Source: Icerya purchasi (Eukaryota > Arthropoda > Insecta > Hemiptera > Monophlebidae). From it: 64,000 bases of DNA. The notes below the pieces were generated by a model. That model had not been told where the DNA came from. It searched no databases and worked only from the letters and a program-made list of their open reading frames with translations. Shown piece after piece: positions 11,590 to 22,502 of the stretch (position 1 is its first letter; the number at the start of each line of letters is the position of its first letter). The position numbers were made by a program, and so were the translations under genes. The stretch is taken from assembly GCA_039619475.1 (NCBI GenBank), contig CM077115.1, positions 514,124,815-514,188,814 of the forward strand, given 5' to 3'.

Positions 11590-12713
11590 AAATTCATTAT
11601 TTCGATCGTTTAACAATTTTATGTATATTTGTATATATTTTGTATATTAATGTATATATTTTTCCCCAATCATCCGCTCTTTCGTTTTTTATGTTTTGTT
11701 AATCATTTTGTAAATATATTTTTATACACATGAAAATTTTGTTTGTATATATTTGTGTATATTTTTTCCCTCCATATGTTTCGTTCTATTATATATATTT
11801 TTCTTAATTATTTTTCATCTTTTTCCACTCCTTTTCAATTCCGTTTATTTAATTATTTCTCTATCTCTCTTTCCCCCTCTTAACTTAAAGTACTGGTAAT
11901 GATGAATATTACAAAAATCTGAACCGGTCATGTAAAGTGTACGTATAATTATTGTCTAATTTTTGAATATAATCCCGCATAATTTGTTCATATCTTTTTA
12001 GATTAAAGAAATTAGATTTTGTTTGTAATATACCATTCTTCCTATAACATTCAAATCTCTTTTTCACGTACATTACATACATCAAGTATTTTCGCAGCGG
12101 TGTAACTTTTCAGAAATTTTAAGATACAACATAAGACCTGGAGAGTTTTCTCAAATTTTTTTAAATCTTTCATGATCACATTTTTATAAAAATATGTATT
12201 AAGTTCACATGTTATTTAATACTTTTTTTTATATTACAAGTATTTTTCGAATTATATACGAGATCGTCTATGAGGTGTGTTGATCAATAGAGCGACAGAT
12301 AGAAAACCTGTTAGTGTACGAGACACAGAATGTTCAAAGAAAAAACGTGTCAGCATGAGCAGATCAGAGTTGCGTCGTGCGAGTGAGAGACTACATGCAT
12401 GTATGTATGTGAGATAGAGGGTTATATTCTCGCCAACAACAGCTTGATTATTAAAACGTTGAAGATAGCTGCATCTATCTGTGAACAATTATTGCATCAA
12501 ACATAGAAAGGTTGACTAAAGGAATATTTTCTTTTTCATTCATTCTCGCCACTATTACCACTCGCGCCCCACTATCAAGACCTCTGAACATACATTACTA
12601 ACGTCTTCGACACTATAATATTTTTTCTCTGTGTTATTTAATAAAAATGTTTGTGTAACGAACGAATAAAAATATACTTGGTTTAATTAAATAACACAGA
12701 AAAAAAATATTAT
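11516..12713. other. Unique spacer of the inverted repeat
   Basis: The first 74 bp carry the C terminus of the left gene copy (ending at 11589). The rest is AT-rich, with TATATTT-rich stretches. No frame with recognisable content. A 78-codon minus frame at 12252-12488 looks like chance. Confidence 0.6.
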
Positions 12714-13644
12714 ATGTATAATCATCGATATAATATTCTTCACCATGCTCATGCTCGTAACATGGTAGAAGTGATTTTATCGTACCATCCTGTTTTAATC
12801 TATCTGATAGAAATGCATAAATGTCTCCAACACAACTTGGAAATAATGTAATTATTATTTCTTTGGTGGCTGTAATGAACAACTGACTTAAATCATTTAT
12901 ATTGAGATTATTCATAAGCTTCAGTGGATGGATAAAATGATCGTACCAGGCCTTCATCACCATAACGTTTTTCTCTGCACAATGAAAACTATCATTCTCA
13001 TTATGATGTTTACAGGTTATCAAATTGCTTATACCAAAATACTCTTCATGTAGATTCTCAATACTATGTAGTCGAAAGACTTGATCCATATTAACGATTT
13101 CATAGTCTAAGTCACGCAACAATTCAGACTTTTTGTTAAGTTCCATTAGTGTAAGTTAAGCATATACCGTTAAAATATATATGCGAGCTCTCGGTTTTTG
13201 AGATAATATCGTGAATATATCGCGTGCCATAAATATTTCTTCCCGACAGGGAAATAATGAAGGATTTTACAAGTAATGACTCACCGAAGAACATTGTAAA
13301 TGCGGCATTTTTGATGCATTCCATGCTCTGCTTGGCTTATACAGCGTATGCAAACAATTTCCACCAGACATATCAATCATTGCTAGTTCAGTTACTCGAA
13401 AACCATAATCACAATCTATATGGATGCTGATATCTACAAAATATTCCGCTATATCTGCTTGTTCTGATAATAATACAGGACCAATGATATTATGTACAGA
13501 AGATGTTGATTCTTCTGCTGTATAACCATCATCTGATTGCGGTGATGGAGGTGATGAAGTTGTATGCGAGACACTATCACTCGAAAATGAATTCTGAATA
13601 AATTCGTCGACTTTAATATCAATCGAATCGACATTGTTATTCAT
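12634..13644 (-). pseudogene. Unfamiliar gene, right copy, C terminus replaced
   Basis: The same three frames as the left copy, in mirror orientation: 13267-13644, 13136-13324 and 12634-13146. The first two frames are identical in protein sequence to the left copy. The third differs at a few residues (a Leu to Pro change, and His-Lys-His-Asp to His-Glu-His-Gly). The duplication ends at 12714, so the last residues are replaced by spacer sequence ending in a different, hydrophobic tail. The left copy is therefore more likely to keep the original C terminus. Both copies share the same phase breaks, so these arose before the duplication or were copied by gene conversion. The two genes point toward each other across the spacer. 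Confidence 0.45.
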
Positions 13645-14664
13645 GTTTGATTAATATTTTTAACTTTTTACTAAAAAATGTAGAAAATTATTACTTTTAA
13701 TGTTAGAGCAAATTTTTATTAATGTGTAAAGAACACAGCTTCAACAAATTCCACACGTTCAACATAGCACTAAATACTGACTGAGCGATCAGATCCGTTT
13801 GAGAATCTAGCTTGTTGCAAGTCTTTGAAAAAAGGAGGGGTGCACTAGAAAAATCATATTCCTTTGGGGAAAGCTGCTAACATATGCAGATGAACGATGT
13901 TTGCAGGTGTTCATTGGCTTAAGTATGATTGGGTAGGTGTGTGTGTACGTGTGAACATGTTTTCTACAAAAGCTATGACAGGGAAGATCCGGTCAGAGTC
14001 GATGACCTTGACACATGATCGAAATCAACAGCATAGCAACATGCATGCAAGGATATAAGCGGAGTACCTTTGTACTATGAGTGTACGCGGACATATTGGG
14101 GGGAAAATACAATATGAAAGATATTGAAAAAAAAAATATTTAGAGTTTGAAAAAATAAAATAATCTTAAACTAACAGACTCGAAAAAAAAATATTATGAA
14201 TAATGTGAAAATCATTGTTAGCAGATGGATGTGTGGGAATGGTTGGTGTGGTTTCACTGTAGTTTCAGGGGGATGTACTCATGAAAAATAATAGGAAAGA
14301 ATTGAAATTTGTGTAGGGTGGATAGGGGAGAGGGAAATTATGATACCGCGTTAAATAAAAATATACTCGAATTAATTTTTGAATACTTACGTTTTGAAAA
14401 AGTCTTTAGAGGGGAAAAAATATATTTTAGACTAATTCCATAATACTTATACATGAAAAATTATTATGATCAATATGAGAAATAACGGCAGAAGATGTGT
14501 GCGCAATCATACTGGTGAAGATACCAATGGATTTATTTTTAGAACCTGGGAGAAAAATAAAATAAGAAAATTATCAACGGACTGAGGAAATGTTTGGAAT
14601 TGAAAAAAAATGTACTTCGGATAATTTCATAATATTAGACTTGAAAAAAGTTATTATGAACGAT
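12714..14664 (-). repeat. Right arm of the 5.1-kb inverted repeat
   Basis: Mirror of 9564-11515. One visible difference outside the genes is TACGCATTAA in the left arm against TACACATTAA in the right, a CpG-type change. The arm ends where an RTE fragment begins. I saw no target-site duplication outside the two outer ends. Confidence 0.93.
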
Positions 14665-14935
14665 TCAATTCTTCGGACATGTTATGTGCCGCGGACCAGA
14701 GTCGCTCGAAAAAATTATTATGCAGGGGAAGGTCCCCTCGGAAGGAGAGGCCGTGACCGGCCTCCGAATAGGTGTATAGATCAACTGCCGAAAATAACAG
14801 GAAAAAGACTGAAAGAATGCTTGCGAGCAACGGCAGACCGCGACAAATGGCATGATTGCATTTGGTCAGTGTAACATGCATGATTCACGATGCTCGGAAT
14901 CGAGCAACACGACGGAAGAAGAAGAATGTAACCGA
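14665..14935 (+). mobile_element. RTE-like non-LTR 3' fragment, 5'-truncated
   Basis: The coding strand reads FGHVMCRGPESLEKIIMQGK and then, after a frameshift, GRRGRDRPPNRCIDQLPKIT and RATADRDKW. This is the C-terminal tail typical of RTE-type endonuclease-reverse transcriptases. Only this end is present. It is followed by CACGATGCTCGGAATCGAGC and an A/G-rich GAAGAAGAAG tail. The same terminal sequence occurs at the 3' end of the SINE at 26.5 kb. Confidence 0.7.
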
Positions 14936-16600
14936 GGAAAATAATACTGATAAAAATAACAGTTGGAAATATTAATAACACGATTAATCGATAATTTAAA
15001 AATTAAAATCCAGTGACCCTGGTGTCCTTGGCGGACTTCAGAATGTGGCAGAGCGTCTAGTTTGAACGATTAATAGTGAATAGATCATCGTACGAGGATA
15101 TGCAAGAGAAACGGATGCGTACTATACAAGTAGACTTGCACGGTAGTATACCGAGCCACGGGAGAATTAATGAGTTGTACATAACTATGAATAAGAACAT
15201 ACCGTCATTTTATCACCGACGATATCTTTGAAATTCCTGGAATTAACATAATGCGAAGAAGAAGAAATAATGAATGTGATTGATGCACGGTAACTTAATG
15301 TCGGAATCAGCCCATATAGCAGGAAATGGGTGGGTGTTTTCAGTGTAGGATAATGGTAATTAACATGCATGAGACGCATAAGTGACCTTGAAGGAACATG
15401 ACTTTTTCAAAAAATGAATTACAACAACGTAGTATTCATCAGCAGAGGATGGAATGGGACTAACATTTCTCAGAAATGCTGCGATTAGCGGTTAAGACGA
15501 TGCAGTATAGATTGAAAAAGGAACAGTGGTTCGGCTTACTCGAAGGACTACATTACAGATGAACAACAACACAACAGCATTACCAATGAACAACACAACG
15601 TTAAGAATTCAGGAGTATTAAAGCTTTAGAAACGATTTTGGATAACCTAACTTTACGTGTGCTGTAAATGGTAATTACACATTACCTTATGAATGACAAA
15701 CGAAACAAGTTCCGTTCCACAGTAGTAGTCGTGAATTAACTGCAAGTCTTTTCAGTGCGGTACAAATTTTTGGTAGTACTAACTACATATCGTAATTTTA
15801 CATATGACCATTTAAATCTATTTTTAGAATAAACATATTCACGTTGTTTATTATTCAAAAAAATTTTTCCATTTACATTATCCAAAAAAGTTTGCAAAGC
15901 GATCATTGACACATTAAACCTCCGATAGTAAATACCCTATAAAAATTCTTTATCTTCAATGTTGAATTTAATATCATTGTGTCGCCTGAGGCTATGAAGT
16001 GCATGTGCAACCTAAAAATGTCCAATACCACTGCACTTGCTATAAAAATTAAGAAAAAAACGAGATAGTCAGCAGTTTAAAAAATAATTTCAAGATTGCT
16101 TACGAGGAAAATAAACAAATTGGCCAGAAGTGTTTCCACGTACGTAGGTCAACAGTTGCGGGTTTATTTGTTCAAGACGCTTCAGTATAGGATTATAAAT
16201 TAAAATTTTTATGTAACACAATAAAACGATAGTTTTGGGACACGTCAAGTGTGTACCATATGTTAATCTGGTACGATATATAAAAACAACGTAATTAATC
16301 AATTTTGACTCGTAAATGAAATTAATTTAACTTATTATTTCCAATGTTAAAAGTGTTTACTTTCAATTCCACATAAAACTGTCGAATGAGTAATGGAGAG
16401 TTTATTTTTGAATTGGCAGTACTGATTAACGTGAAATGCCGTATTCATTGTAGTATTTTGTTTCTATCAACTATTACATTAATTAGGTAAAAAACATTTA
16501 TTCCGATCTTCATAAATATTAACTTTTCGCAATTATTCTTTATGTTTTTACATATATGTTCATTTTTGTAATTTTAATTGATTTATTTTCATCTTATTTT
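14936..16600. other. Region upstream of the S28 gene, no recognised feature
   Basis: AT-rich sequence. It must contain the promoter and possibly a 5' untranslated exon of the S28 gene, since a good acceptor (TTATTTTCAG) lies just before the coding exon at about 16603. I cannot place the promoter. Confidence 0.4.
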
Positions 16601-16625
16601 CAGAGATTCACATTTTTTGTACGAC

Positions 16626-16814
16626 ATGAACAGAATCGCAGCTTTAGCGTTTTACTGTCATATTATTTTAAATTACAATACAGTATTGTATGCGTTTAAA
16701 AGACACCATGAGACCGGTACTTCGTGTAATTCAGAATCTGAAACGTCGCCTTATAGGTGGTTCGATCAACTACTCGACCATTTTACATCGACCGATTTAA
16801 CTTTATGGAAACAG
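16626..16814 (+). CDS. Serine protease S28 family, coding exon 1
   Basis: Start of a family S28 (prolyl carboxypeptidase/K12H4.7/PRSS16-like) secreted or lysosomal serine peptidase. The ATG at 16626 gives 63 codons, ending exactly at a GTTAAT donor in phase 0. Residues 1-23 form a signal peptide (MNRIAALAFYCHIILNYNTV and on to LYA). A spacer follows, and then RWFDQLLDHFTSTDLTLWKQ, which is the conserved start of the mature S28 domain (family pattern W-F-x-Q-x-L-D-H-F, then T-W-x-Q). An acceptor-like TTTTCAG at about 16597-16603 suggests an upstream untranslated exon. The next exon is 17.5 kb away. Confidence 0.85.
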
Positions 16815-17111
16815 GTTAATAGCATAAGTCTTATCTTTCATTTACAGACAATAGAATAGTGTTATTACATTTATATATCTATTTTTACGCATTTCATAAC
16901 ATTTAAGTTACCGGGATTACAGTGGTGTGCTTAACGTTGGGAAGGGTGGGAGTTTGAAATCTCTCTCCATTATGACTTTCGAAAAAAAATGACTTAGAAA
17001 AGCAGCGATATTTTTAAAAATAATTTTCTAATGAAATTACAGGCATTATTATGATTTATTTTTTTTTGGTGTTTTTACAATTTCATGTACAGGTTATAAA
17101 AATACCATATA

Positions 17112-19271
17112 CAGTAGCCTCCCGATTAACCGAGTTACGAGGGAAACTCGGACACTAAAAAAAGTCGGTTAAACCGAAATCATATATTTTTTAAAAAAAA
17201 AATGTACCCTTGATAGAAAACTACCTTTAAAAAAATTTATTCTTCAAGAAAAAAAAAATATACGAACAATAAGAGGACAAAAAGTTACTTCGTCTTTAAA
17301 CAATCAGTCAAAACTGTTTGTTTTTTCGATGAAAAACCTTTAATGAGCGGCAACGTTTCTCCATTTCTGCAAAATTAAAGTTTCATGCGCTGTTACGTCT
17401 GGCTGCCTTTCAATGAAGTCCAACGATGTTTGTACAGCCGAATACGCTTGATCAGGTGACAACTTATTTTCTTCTTAAATATCTTCTAATGAGCTGTTCT
17501 CTTGAGATAACGCGGATTCCACGATTTCTTGATCACTTGTTATTAATTCAGGCTCACCACCTTCGGTGACCCATTTCTGAATGACATCAGAAGTAACGTC
17601 ACACTAAAACCGGATATTTTTTTGGAAAAATTCTTCATTTTTGGATGATATTTTTTGACCGGTTCATCTTCGTAACTGATATCCAGAAGAGAACACCATG
17701 CAAGATACAATAACTGCATTCCATGCATCAGCTGCCTAGAAAACGACGTCTTTCATATTGATTTTTTTCAAGCAGTTTGTCAAATTAACGTCATTTTCGT
17801 CGGAATTCAATAAAATTTCTTGAAGAAGGTTTGTTCGATAATGTCTTTTGAACGAAACAATAATTCCCTGGTTCATTGGCTGAATAATACTCGTTATATT
17901 TGGCGATAAAAACTCAACGGTAATTCCTTGGGTTTCTAAAGAATGAATTGAGGGATGTGACGGCGCATTACCGATCAATAAAACGGCATTTTGAGGAAGG
18001 CCATTCTCTTTCAAAAATTTCTTAAAGAGTGGTACAAATCGTTGAAAAAACCAAGTCTGAAAAAGTTGAACATCCATTTATGTAAACTTTTGATTTTTGT
18101 AGAGGACTGGTAATGAGTTGAAATCCGTATGCTGTAACGCTCGAGGTCTGGCAAATTTGCCAATTATCATTAGAGGTAAGCGAAAAGAGCTGAATGCGTT
18201 AGCACACGTCATTACACGTTCTGTAGACCACTCCAGAAGTTTTCTTCTCAGCTTTCGATGGCGACATTTTATCAGATAGCATCTTATAATTCAGTCCCGT
18301 CTCGTTATTAGTATTAAAAATCTGGTCCGGAGAATAGCCACCATTGTAAATTAAATATCCTAGTTCATTGCAAAACAGTGTAGCCGATATTTCGTCAAAC
18401 TTTTCGCCACAAATATTCAACTGCCGAATTCCATAAAAATCGTTCCATCTGCTCAACCAACCCTCCTCCCTAGCTGTATAATTCTCACTTTTTTCTGGAA
18501 AATTCTTGGAAAAGATTCGAGCTTTCTCTTTGATGATAGGTCCTGATGTAAGAAGTCCTCGGCTACTCTGGGAGTAAAACCACAATCCATTTTTGGAAAA
18601 GAAGAGAATTTCATGGATTTTTGTCAGCGCCAATACCGCACTTTTAGTGACGAATCATTCAATTTTTTTACGATCACAGCGCCAATCTCTGACCGTGTTG
18701 CTATAAACATTGTACGAGGCAACGACTACACGTAGTGTTTCTCCTCGATCAAGTCTTTTGATAGTTCCGAGATTTTAATCGATAGAAACGACAATTCGTT
18801 TGCGTTTTGATTTTATCGAGGTTTTTTTTTTTTTTTTTGGTAACGGATTTACTTTTCGATTTGGCATCCATTTTTTAAACACGGCAAAAAAACAAGAACA
18901 AAATTAAGAACACACAACTAAATACATTAGAGGAACAGAAAAACGTTTCACATCGCGTATCAATTTCGCCCACGCATCAACTCAACAAAAAACCAACATG
19001 TGCCTCCTACTCGAATATTGCGATTAACAAGTATAATGGGAGCAAATGTCAGTACTATTTCTCACGTACAACCGTCGTCGTGTTTCGATATTAACATAAT
19101 CAATGGCACCATGTAAAGATAAACCTTTTCTAATCGTTCACAATCGTTTTCCCGTAATAATGTAAGAAAATAACCATTAAGTCGGATAAAAAAAAATTAA
19201 CCGACTTTCTTTTTTCCATCGGTTAAACCAAAAATCGGATAATCCAGAGTCGGTTAATTGGGAGGCTACTG
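17112..19271 (-). mobile_element. Tigger/pogo-like DNA transposon
   Basis: A 2,160-bp element with terminal inverted repeats starting CAGTAGCCTCCCGATTAACC, flanked by TA dinucleotides (17110-17111 and 19272-19273), as in the Tc1/mariner superfamily. The TIRs differ at a few positions, so the element is old. It sits in S28 intron 1. Confidence 0.9.
17330..18871 (-). pseudogene. Tigger-like transposase (CENP-B/DDE), inactivated
   Basis: The likely start is the ATG at 18871 (a Lys/Ser-rich N terminus), then degraded DNA-binding helices. The second helix-turn-helix/linker part is at 18199-18633 (YSPDQIFNTNNETGLNYK is a typical Tigger block before the DDE core). The DDE core is at 17736-18077 (NAPSHPSIHSLETQGITVEF, then PNITSIIQPMNQGII). 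The second catalytic block normally reads D-N-A-P-S-H; here it is G-N-A-P-S-H, so the Asp is lost. Several frameshifts and stops separate the parts. The C-terminal tail continues in fragments to about 17330. Confidence 0.85.
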
Positions 19272-19779
19272 TATAAGTAACTTCGAATTACATCAGAGCT
19301 TAAAATAATAATTATTTAAGGTCATTCAAATTTTGCAATATTTTACAACATTGTTTGTAAATATATCACAAACAATAATATTTATAAAACAAGTATGTAT
19401 TGTTCAGACCATAAGTTATCAAAATTACTTCGCCTAGTGCCCACTTTGAGAATAAAATATTTTCGAGCGTCCCCAAAACAATCTTTAACTGTTACGCATT
19501 TTAAATCCAAATATTCCAAACATTATTTTAAACCAGATTTTATTATGTAAACAGGATATCCTATTTCTGAGTTGAAAGAAGAATGTTTGAGTGAGAACAA
19601 TTTAATCATGTTTGGAGGAATTTTTATAATTACTTAAAGATTAAATTAAATCTTATCACTAATACGAAGGATGAATCTGATACACTTTAATGAGTTTATT
19701 AATATCGGGATTGAATTCACCTAGAAACAGCCGTAAGTTGCCGCGTTTCTCATCTTTTTTTTTTTTTTTTTTCATGAAC
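19272..19779. other. Intron sequence without recognised feature
   Basis: AT-rich intron 1 sequence between the Tigger element and a hAT relic. Nothing coding was recognised. The T-run at 19755-19772 may be an internal homopolymer of the hAT relic. Confidence 0.4.
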
Positions 19780-20203
19780 CTCATGTATGACGAAACAACG
19801 ATTTGTTTGTTGGTAAGTGAACTCATCTAACTGAATTGAAAATTTACCAGTCTTCATATCTTTGCACAATGATTCTTCAATGTTTTCAGCTATCTCATCA
19901 ATAATTCGTCTTTGCACAGAACTATTGTTCGGAGGAATTTTTCAGATAATATCTGCGGCTGGTTTTATGAAGCACACTATTTAATACTTCTGATTCTGTC
20001 GTTTTAATTAAATCTTCCCCAATAGTATTATGTGGTTTGTCTCTTTTAGCATTTAATAATGCGATATTGCACGAATCTCGAAGTCCGTCATCGTCTTGCT
20101 TAGAAACGGTAGAAAAAAAGTTTGATATAGTTGGTTGAACTACGTTTTTCTTTTCCAGGTCTTGAAAACAGGTGACATCTATGACTTTCTTAACCAAATG
20201 CAT
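19780..20203 (-). pseudogene. hAT-like transposase fragment (ZBED5/SCAND3 type)
   Basis: Minus-strand frame 19922-20203 includes SCNIALLNAKRDKPHNTIGE followed by DLIKTTESEVLNSVL. The sequence to 19780 continues with QRRIIDEIAENIEESL and KTGKFSIQLDE. These are the region before and at the first catalytic Asp in hAT transposases of the ZBED5/FAM200-like group. An unconserved junction at about 19920 and the absence of the C-terminal dimerisation domain make this a dead fragment. No TIRs were identified. Confidence 0.7.
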
Positions 20204-20225
20204 TTTATCGAAATGAGCTTGTAGC

Positions 20226-20922
20226 CTATTCGGTGTCGGCTAATTCCAACTGATAATTTCGCATGCGAGTTAATTGCAAGGCAGGTTCGCTTCGAAAATA
20301 TGCAATACTCGAAACGATGTTCGCAATTATCGATAATTTAAAATTAGAAAAACGAGACTTGATTTGCAAACTACAACAACCATCAGCAATTAATAAATTA
20401 TCGTTTATTCCTTGAATTGACATTGAATTCGAAATAGACTTAACAGGCAACCGAGCCCTTTTAAAGAATTCAGAACTAATCAAAGTTACCTGCGAAGCGC
20501 TATCGAAAAAAATTAATGCTAATTTTATAGGTCTACCTGATGTATTTTCACTTTCACAACAGCAGTAGGCAGTAAAATCAACTGATTCTTTTTGGTCACC
20601 ATATTACAAACCATTTCCGTAGTCGGGCTCGAGACTAATGGAATCGATTCATATTTAAGGTATTCAGCTCTCATTGAAACTGATGGTTTCGGATATTGCA
20701 CGGAGTTCGAATCGTAATGTATCAAGCTTTTCAACAAATTGCGCATTTAGAACGGCAATTGGTACAACTATGTTTATCGTGCTTCGCAAAATTGAATCTG
20801 TCTAACGGCATATGAGCTTTAAAAATGGTGCAGTCTATAAGCCAATAATTTCGCCAACAATCGTAACATTTAATTTTAATCACATGGAACTGTTTTACAC
20901 TTTTTGGCGTGTTTTGTTTCAA
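20226..20922 (-). pseudogene. BEL/Pao-like gag-protease fragment
   Basis: Three adjoining minus-strand frames. 20731-20922 has a Cys/His-rich knuckle piece (CYDCW and then HSCTNC). 20525-20746 has the linker with LLPTAVVKV. The sequence to 20226 has a protease-like block (FDSASQVTLISSEFFKRARL), matching the D-S-G-S-Q/A-x-T-x-I-S core of BEL/Pao retroelement proteases with the Gly replaced by Ala, and ends in LELADTE. Frames change at 20525 and 20740. RT and integrase are absent, and no LTR was found next to it. Confidence 0.65.
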
Positions 20923-21484
20923 ACTAGTGCGTATTTCTATGTTAAATGCGCGGTTTTCGAGGAACGGACGAATACTTTTATACGACGGATAAATTTGATT
21001 ATCAGTTAAAGAGTTTGCCCATTTACGTCACGTATCATCATCTAATCTTGAGCAAACATAGTATGAGATAACTGACGACCATCCATCAACATTTTCACCC
21101 GAAATTTTCAATCCTAATCCCGGACTTATTGGACTTTTTCATAACTAGAGGATTAGCATCAACTTACATCGAAATCAGATCTTAGTTAAGTCTCTCTTCT
21201 GATCACTCTGCAGAGGTCATAATAATAAGTAACACAATAATAAGGAAAAAATTTAAACCACGATTATACAATAAACTAATTAAGTGAAATATATTAAATA
21301 TCACATTAAATGTATCTATTCGAAATGAAATTGAATTAGAAAATGTATTAAAAATTTCATTAAAGTCATTCAAGAATCGGCTTGAAGCAGTACGCCACAA
21401 AACCAAATAACTCCAGCTGCTTGTTATCTAACGTAAATCCTAAATGCGATTAAATACAAAAGAATACTAAGAGAAATATTCCGT
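20923..21484. other. Intron sequence without recognised feature
   Basis: AT-rich sequence. A 67-codon minus frame (21203-21406) resembles nothing known to me. Confidence 0.4.
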
Positions 21485-21537
21485 TACAATGGAATTTTTT
21501 TTTTTTTTTTTTTAATTTGTGGGTCCCACAAGGCACT

Positions 21538-22450
21538 AAACCGGCTTGGCATTCTTATGTGCATCACTTTTGTTTTTTTAGCATTAATTGATAATTTTTT
21601 GTCATGCGCCCATTTGCATACATTATTAAGATCTTCTTGTAACATTTTTTCAGCACTTTCTATGTCGGAGTGTTCAATAACTAGTGCGATATCATTTGCA
21701 TAAACATACACTTTAGAGTTCTTTACATATCGGTAGAGTGAATTCGTATATATCAAAAAAAGTATTGGTGCCAATATTGTCCCTTGTCCAACTTCGTAAT
21801 TCATTATTTCTTTTCTACTGTGTTCATTCCCGATGTTTACTAAAAATTGTCTTCCTCTTATGTAATTCTAAAACCATTTTAGATACTTCCTTTTTACACC
21901 CATTTTTCTAATGTCCTCAATTAGTATTTCTTGGTCCACTAGGTCAAAAACCTTAGTAAGGTCTAAAAAAACTAACAGAAATTGTTTACCCACTGCTAAT
22001 CCTTTATTTATATCTGATATTAGTTTTCTAAGTAGTAATATCGCTGATTTCCCCTCTTTAAAACCAAATTGATTACTATTTATCAACTTATTTCCCTCCA
22101 AGTAATTTTTCAAATATTTTCCCATGTACTGCTCAATTATTTTTGCTATGACTGAAATTAATGTGATCGATCTGTAGTTTTCGCACTATTTTCTATCTCC
22201 ACTTTTGTAAATTGATCGCACCATACTGATTTTTAACTCTCTGGGAAATATTCCTTCTTTCAAAGAGTAATTAATCATTTTCGTTAGTAATGGGGTTAGT
22301 ATTTTTGAGTGTCTCCTGATATCCTTCACCGTTGTTCCGTCGTATCCTTGGACTTTATCCGGATTATTTTTTTTTATTAAGGATTCTATTATGTACTCTG
22401 TAGCTCTTCAAATGTATAACGATATGCTAGTTTCATCATCATTGTCACAG
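21538..22450 (-). pseudogene. CR1-like copy B, reverse transcriptase part
   Basis: Minus-strand frames 21868-22125 (NQFGFKEGKSAILLLRKLIS; FLDLTKVFDLVDQEILIED) and 21484-21804 (GQGTILAPILFLIYTNSLYR; VYANDIALVIEH) give the RT palm. The catalytic FADD of copy A is YAND here, so one catalytic Asp is replaced. Frameshifts lie at about 21850 and 22130. Further RT sequence, with stops, continues to 22450. Confidence 0.8.
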
Positions 22451-22502
22451 AAATGTTTCATTTTCGCTGTAATGGACAAGTAATAATTTAGGAATGCGTT
22501 AA

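Noticed and set aside
12252..12488. 78-codon frame in the palindrome spacer
   Set aside because: No conserved motif and no support from context; length expected by chance.
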